From Sandaracinobacteroides sp041909755 (GTDB lineage: Bacteria; Pseudomonadota; Alphaproteobacteria; Sphingomonadales; Sphingomonadaceae), in the NCBI RefSeq assembly GCF_041909755.1, contig NZ_JAYRCW010000114.1, forward strand, positions 1 through 6,805: a DNA stretch of 6,805 bases, written 5' to 3'. Numbering within the stretch: position 1 is the stretch's first letter; each line of letters begins with the position of its first letter. Both the position numbers and the translations under genes were made by a program. The notes beneath the pieces were generated by a model. The model did not search any database, was not told where the DNA came from, and saw nothing but the letters and a program-made list of their open reading frames with translations. Of this stretch, positions 6,572 to 6,805 are shown in pieces.

Positions 6572-6805
6572 ATGCAGAAACTCTTGATCGCCGCTGCAGC
6601 CCTGACGGCGGCTGCGCTTGTGCCGGCGGCGCCGCTGCTGGCGGCGCCAACGGCGGACGCCGGCGCGGAAAAGCTGGACCCCAAGGATCCGAATTATGTG
6701 CGCTGCCGCAAGATCCAGGTGACCGGATCGCTGGTGAAAAAGGAGCGGATCTGCAAGACGAACGCCGAATGGGCGCGCGCCAATGAGGATGCGCAGAAGA
6801 ATGCG
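6572..6805 (+). CDS. Small secreted protein, paralog 3 (cut by right edge)
   Basis: Seventy-eight codons are open from the ATG to the last base of the window, with no stop, so the 3' end is missing. Residues 1-30 form an Ala/Leu-rich signal peptide (MQKLLIAAAALTAAALVPAA, then PLLAAPTADA) that differs from those of paralogs 1 and 2. The core LDPKDPNYVRCRKIQVTGS, then KKERICKTNAEW, has Cys45 and Cys61 16 residues apart and Trp67. Across 27 core codons (6695-6775) it matches paralog 2 (6271-6351) at 75 of 81 bases, so the two copies arose from a recent duplication or were homogenised by gene conversion. Whether it carries the terminal Cys tail of the other two cannot be seen. Function is unknown. 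Confidence 0.87.
   Translation, partial: MQKLLIAAAALTAAALVPAAPLLAAPTADAGAEKLDPKDPNYVRCRKIQVTGSLVKKERICKTNAEWARANEDAQKNA

Noticed and set aside
4312..6684. A 790-codon minus-strand open reading frame across the oxygenase and small genes
   Set aside because: It overlaps an oxygenase with recognisable catalytic residues and three paralogous genes with ribosome-binding sites. Its translation is Arg/Pro/His-rich with no domain.
6544..6786. An 80-codon plus-strand frame near the right edge
   Set aside because: It is the wrong frame of paralog 3. The frame starting at 6572 has a ribosome-binding site, a signal peptide and the family core.

Overview
The window is GC-rich DNA from a Gram-negative bacterium, most likely an alphaproteobacterium of the sphingomonad/Caulobacter type. 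The basis is a TonB-dependent outer-membrane receptor with the IVVTGS TonB-box region and plug style common in those groups, next to an Asp/Asn-hydroxylase-type oxygenase and a sulfotransferase-like protein. The lineage is inferred from protein style, not from a marker gene.

Layout, left to right. (1) 108-3149 (+): a complete TonB-dependent receptor, from a GTG start with a good ribosome-binding site to a C-terminal Phe, closed by a strong Rho-independent terminator at 3188-3216. (2) 3217-3344: a short GC-rich spacer with an imperfect 21/22-bp direct repeat. (3) 3345-4367 (-): a sulfotransferase-like P-loop protein, convergent with the receptor. (4) 4368-4476: a divergent intergenic region that should hold the promoters of genes 3 and 5. 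(5) 4477-5769 (+): a TPR protein with a C-terminal aspartyl/asparaginyl beta-hydroxylase domain. (6) 5815-6117, 6163-6447 and 6572-to-edge (+): three tandem paralogous small secreted proteins. The third runs off the right end without a stop codon. They share a C-R-K-x3-x-G-S-x6-C-K-x-N-x2-W core with two cysteines exactly 16 residues apart.

How the parts may work together. The receptor would import a ligand across the outer membrane using TonB energy. The oxygenase and the sulfotransferase-like protein look like cytoplasmic modifying enzymes acting on a ligand, peptide or protein. Their placement next to a TonB receptor suggests a functional link, but nothing in the sequence proves one. The small secreted proteins follow the oxygenase gene at operon-like spacing (45 nt, 45 nt, 124 nt) and are the least understood part of the window. 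No tRNA, rRNA, CRISPR array, insertion sequence or phage gene was seen. The long reverse-strand reading frames opposite the receptor and opposite the oxygenase are high-GC shadows.
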